Below are positions 62,189 to 64,000 of a DNA stretch of 64,000 nucleotides, piece by piece. The stretch spans positions 62,001-126,000 of the forward strand of contig CANFSP010000002.1 of the NCBI GenBank assembly GCA_947449765.1, read 5' to 3'. This DNA comes from Actinomycetota bacterium. GTDB lineage: Bacteria; Actinomycetota; Actinomycetes; Actinomycetales; Microbacteriaceae. The notes under the pieces are model-generated. The model saw only the letters and a program-made list of their open reading frames with translations, was not told where the DNA came from and did not search any database. The translations under genes were made by a program, and so were the position numbers. Every line of letters starts with the position of its first letter. Position 1 is the stretch's first letter.

Positions 62189-64000
62189 GTGTCAGAAATT
62201 CCCGTATCGCGTCCCGCTCTCGTCCCTGCATTGGGTGAGGACGAGTGGCCCGAAGAGGTACCGGTTCTCATTGTTGGCGGCGGTCCGGTGGGAATGTCGA
62301 GCGCCATCCTTCTGGCACAGCGTGGCATCGAGTCAATCCTGCTTGAGCGTCGCAGTTTCGACAGTCGCTTTCCGCGTGCGCACCTGCTCAATGTGCGCAC
62401 GATGGAAATTTTTCACGAGATGGGCGTTGCCGACGACATCTACGCGATGGAACCAATCGACAAGGATTGGCACAAGGTTGTCTGGTACACGACCATTGAC
62501 GGGCCCACTCCTCAACACGGCATGAAAATCGGCGAAGTTCCTGCGTGGGGCGGCGGCAAAGATGCTGAAATTTACGCCAAGGCAAGTCCGCGGGCGTTCG
62601 CAAATCTTCCCCAAATTCGTCTTGATCGCCAGATTTGGAAGCACGCACAAGCAGTGTGCCCCGGGCGTATCCGAGCCAACCAAGAGGTCATCAACATCGT
62701 CAACCTCCCCGACGGTGGTGTCATCGCGACGGTGCGTGACCGGGAAACAAATGTCGAGCGTCAGATCAAAGCGAAATTCCTCATCGCCGCAGATGGCGGA
62801 CGGGTAAGTGCTGACCTTCTCGGCATTGACCGCGAGGGCCCTAAAGCGATTCACAGCATCCTCAGTTTGTATGTGTCGACGGACCTTTCGATGTGGAAAG
62901 AGTCATCAGCACTGCTGTGTCACATGATTCAGCCGTGGTCCGGTGGTCGAACATCCGGTGTTTTACAGGCCTTGGGTCCTGGGCACTACGGAAACAAATC
63001 TCCAGAGTGGCTGGTCGCCGGATCACTGCGACCCGGTGAGGAGCCGACCGAAGACGAGGATGTTTTGGTAGCTCGGGCACGCACTCTTCTCGGTGTGCCT
63101 GACGATCACCCGATTACGCTCAACGCCGTAAGTTTGTGGCAGTACGAAGGAGTCGTTGCCGACAAGTACCGCGTGGGTTCATCCTTTGTCGCTGGTGACG
63201 CCGCGCACCGGCACCCACCAACGGGTGGACTAGGGCTCAACGGAGGTGTGCAAGACGCACACAACCTCGCGTGGAAGATTGCCGCCGTGCTCAAGGGCCA
63301 GGCTCCCGACGGGTTGCTTGACAGCTACGGACTCGAGCGTCGCCCGGTAGCGGCCTACTTCACGGCGCACTCGCTAGAAAACGCGAACCGCCACACTCCT
63401 ATTGGGCGTGCCCTGGGTCTGCGTGAGGGAATGCCAGAGGCGGACGGTTGGAAAGAGCTCGAGGTGTTCACGAGTGATACTCCCGAGGGTGAGGCGCGAC
63501 GAGCTGCTGTCGCTGCTGCCGTGAAGGCAAACGAGGCGGACTATAGCCAAATCAACGTTGAAGCGGGATTCCAGTACGCTGCCGGCGCATTCATCCCCGA
63601 TGGTCCTACCGTGCGACCCGAGCCGGTCTCCCCAACGGACTTTAAGTCGAGCACATTGCCCGGCTATCACGTGCCTCATGTGTGGCTCGCACACTCCGCT
63701 GGAGGCTCGGAAACCGCGCCGGTTTCGACCATCGACGCTCACGCGCGTGACGCGTTTACGCTCTTTGTCGACGAATCGAATGCCGAAGCGTGGCAGGCGG
63801 CCGGCGCGAGCCAGGCGTGGCCGGTAAAGGTGATCGTCGTTTCGGATGCTGATGCGGCCTGGTTTGAGGTCTCGGAGGTTAGCCGTGGCGGGGCAATCAT
63901 GGTCCGACCGGACAGCAAGGTCTGCTGGCGAGTAAACCTTCCACCCCAGAACCCAACCGAGTCACTCACCAACGCATTCGCTCAGATTCTGTCTGGTGGT
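62189..64000 (+). CDS. FAD-dependent phenol hydroxylase (TfdB/PheA/MhpA family), 3'-truncated by window end
   Basis: This partial flavoprotein has 604 codons before the window edge and no stop. The GTG start at 62189 has AAAGGAG 6 bases upstream. FAD/NADPH hydroxylase landmarks are IVGGGPVGMSSAILLAQRG, FPRAHLLNVRTMEIF, LIAADGGRVSADLLG, and the strong SFVAGDAAHRHPPTGGLGLNGGVQDAHNLAWKIA signature. A C-terminal thioredoxin-like domain is present. The TfdB group is about 600 residues long, so little should be missing. With the extradiol dioxygenase just upstream it forms a hydroxylate-then-cleave pair for a monophenol such as a hydroxyphenylpropionate or chlorophenol-like compound. Confidence 0.92.
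   Translation, partial: MSEIPVSRPALVPALGEDEWPEEVPVLIVGGGPVGMSSAILLAQRGIESILLERRSFDSRFPRAHLLNVRTMEIFHEMGVADDIYAMEPIDKDWHKVVWYTTIDGPTPQHGMKIGEVPAWGGGKDAEIYAKASPRAFANLPQIRLDRQIWKHAQAVCPGRIRANQEVINIVNLPDGGVIATVRDRETNVERQIKAKFLIAADGGRVSADLLGIDREGPKAIHSILSLYVSTDLSMWKESSALLCHMIQPWSGGRTSGVLQALGPGHYGNKSPEWLVAGSLRPGEEPTEDEDVLVARARTLLGVPDDHPITLNAVSLWQYEGVVADKYRVGSSFVAGDAAHRHPPTGGLGLNGGVQDAHNLAWKIAAVLKGQAPDGLLDSYGLERRPVAAYFTAHSLENANRHTPIGRALGLREGMPEADGWKELEVFTSDTPEGEARRAAVAAAVKANEADYSQINVEAGFQYAAGAFIPDGPTVRPEPVSPTDFKSSTLPGYHVPHVWLAHSAGGSETAPVSTIDAHARDAFTLFVDESNAEAWQAAGASQAWPVKVIVVSDADAAWFEVSEVSRGGAIMVRPDSKVCWRVNLPPQNPTESLTNAFAQILSGG

Noticed and set aside
1-64000. Mobile elements, CRISPR arrays, tRNA or rRNA genes
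   Set aside because: I found no transposase or integrase, no regularly spaced repeats, and no cloverleaf or rRNA-like stretches on reading. A tRNAscan or repeat search would be decisive.

Overview
The window looks like a chromosomal segment of a high-GC Gram-positive bacterium (Actinomycetota, perhaps a Microbacteriaceae/Micrococcales member). Base composition is moderately GC-rich with many GTG starts. It carries a PaaX-family and a PucR-family regulator, and the ring-cleavage enzyme resembles remembered Brevibacterium/Arthrobacter homoprotocatechuate dioxygenases. The assignment is inference; there is no rRNA or marker gene. I saw no tRNA, transposase, integrase, phage gene or CRISPR array.

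Layout. The left edge (1-2.8 kb) is housekeeping: a small membrane protein, cardiolipin synthase and alanine dehydrogenase. The remaining ~61 kb is an almost uninterrupted catabolic region for aromatic and phenylpropanoid compounds. (A) 2.9-9.0 kb, minus strand: homoprotocatechuate (3,4-dihydroxyphenylacetate) meta-cleavage operon with dioxygenase, semialdehyde dehydrogenase, GntR regulator, an FAH-RraA fusion and a mandelamide-hydrolase-like amidase that lacks the usual N-terminus. (B) 9.2-15.3 kb: GMC oxidoreductase, malate/lactate-dehydrogenase-like protein, MoaF-like protein, SnoaL-like protein, then alcohol dehydrogenase and MFS transporter on the minus strand. (C) 15.4-17.4 kb: translationally coupled amidohydrolase, 101-residue orphan and an unusual Rieske protein, closed by a strong terminator. 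(D) 17.4-23.4 kb: thiamine-diphosphate decarboxylase-like enzyme, two aldehyde dehydrogenases and a PucR regulator. (E) 23.6-29.3 kb: LigJ-like hydratase, three tandem RraA/LigK-family proteins, a flavin hydroxylase and an aromatic-acid-exporter-like membrane protein. (F) 29.7-35.6 kb: Liv-type ABC importer with a LivH-LivM-LivG triple fusion, then a dehydrogenase. (G) 35.7-39.5 kb, minus strand: ADP-forming acyl-CoA synthetase, hydroxycinnamoyl-CoA hydratase-lyase and PaaX-like regulator. (H) 39.6-45.9 kb: double-domain acyl-CoA dehydrogenase with its own ETF, a membrane cytochrome b and an FMN 2-hydroxyacid dehydrogenase. (I) 45.9-52.9 kb: flavin hydroxylase, berberine-bridge-like oxidase, a second amidohydrolase with a DUF59 partner, a second ThDP enzyme and an esterase. 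(J) 53-60.5 kb: split transketolase, dehydrogenase, large FAD/Fe-S oxidase, GntR regulator and SDR. (K) 60.5-64 kb: SnoaL-like protein, LigB-type extradiol dioxygenase and a flavin phenol hydroxylase cut by the window end.

Working model (inference). Phenylpropanoids enter through the ABC importer or MFS transporter. Saturated side chains are oxidised by the acyl-CoA dehydrogenase/ETF set. Hydroxycinnamoyl-CoAs are formed and cleaved by the synthetase and hydratase-lyase to benzaldehydes plus acetyl-CoA, and 2-hydroxy or 2-oxo arylacids are handled by the FMN dehydrogenase and ThDP enzymes. Aldehyde dehydrogenases give aromatic acids, which flavin hydroxylases prepare for two extradiol routes (HpaD and LigB type). 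Products then drain through LigJ/LigK- and HpaG-like steps to pyruvate and C4 acids. The modules with no assignable known pathway are the two amidohydrolase plus Fe-S-partner units, the split transketolase/FAD-FeS oxidase unit and the ETF-cytochrome b-FMN dehydrogenase unit. Recurrent AT-rich intergenic motifs hint at shared control, but may simply be promoter -10 elements.
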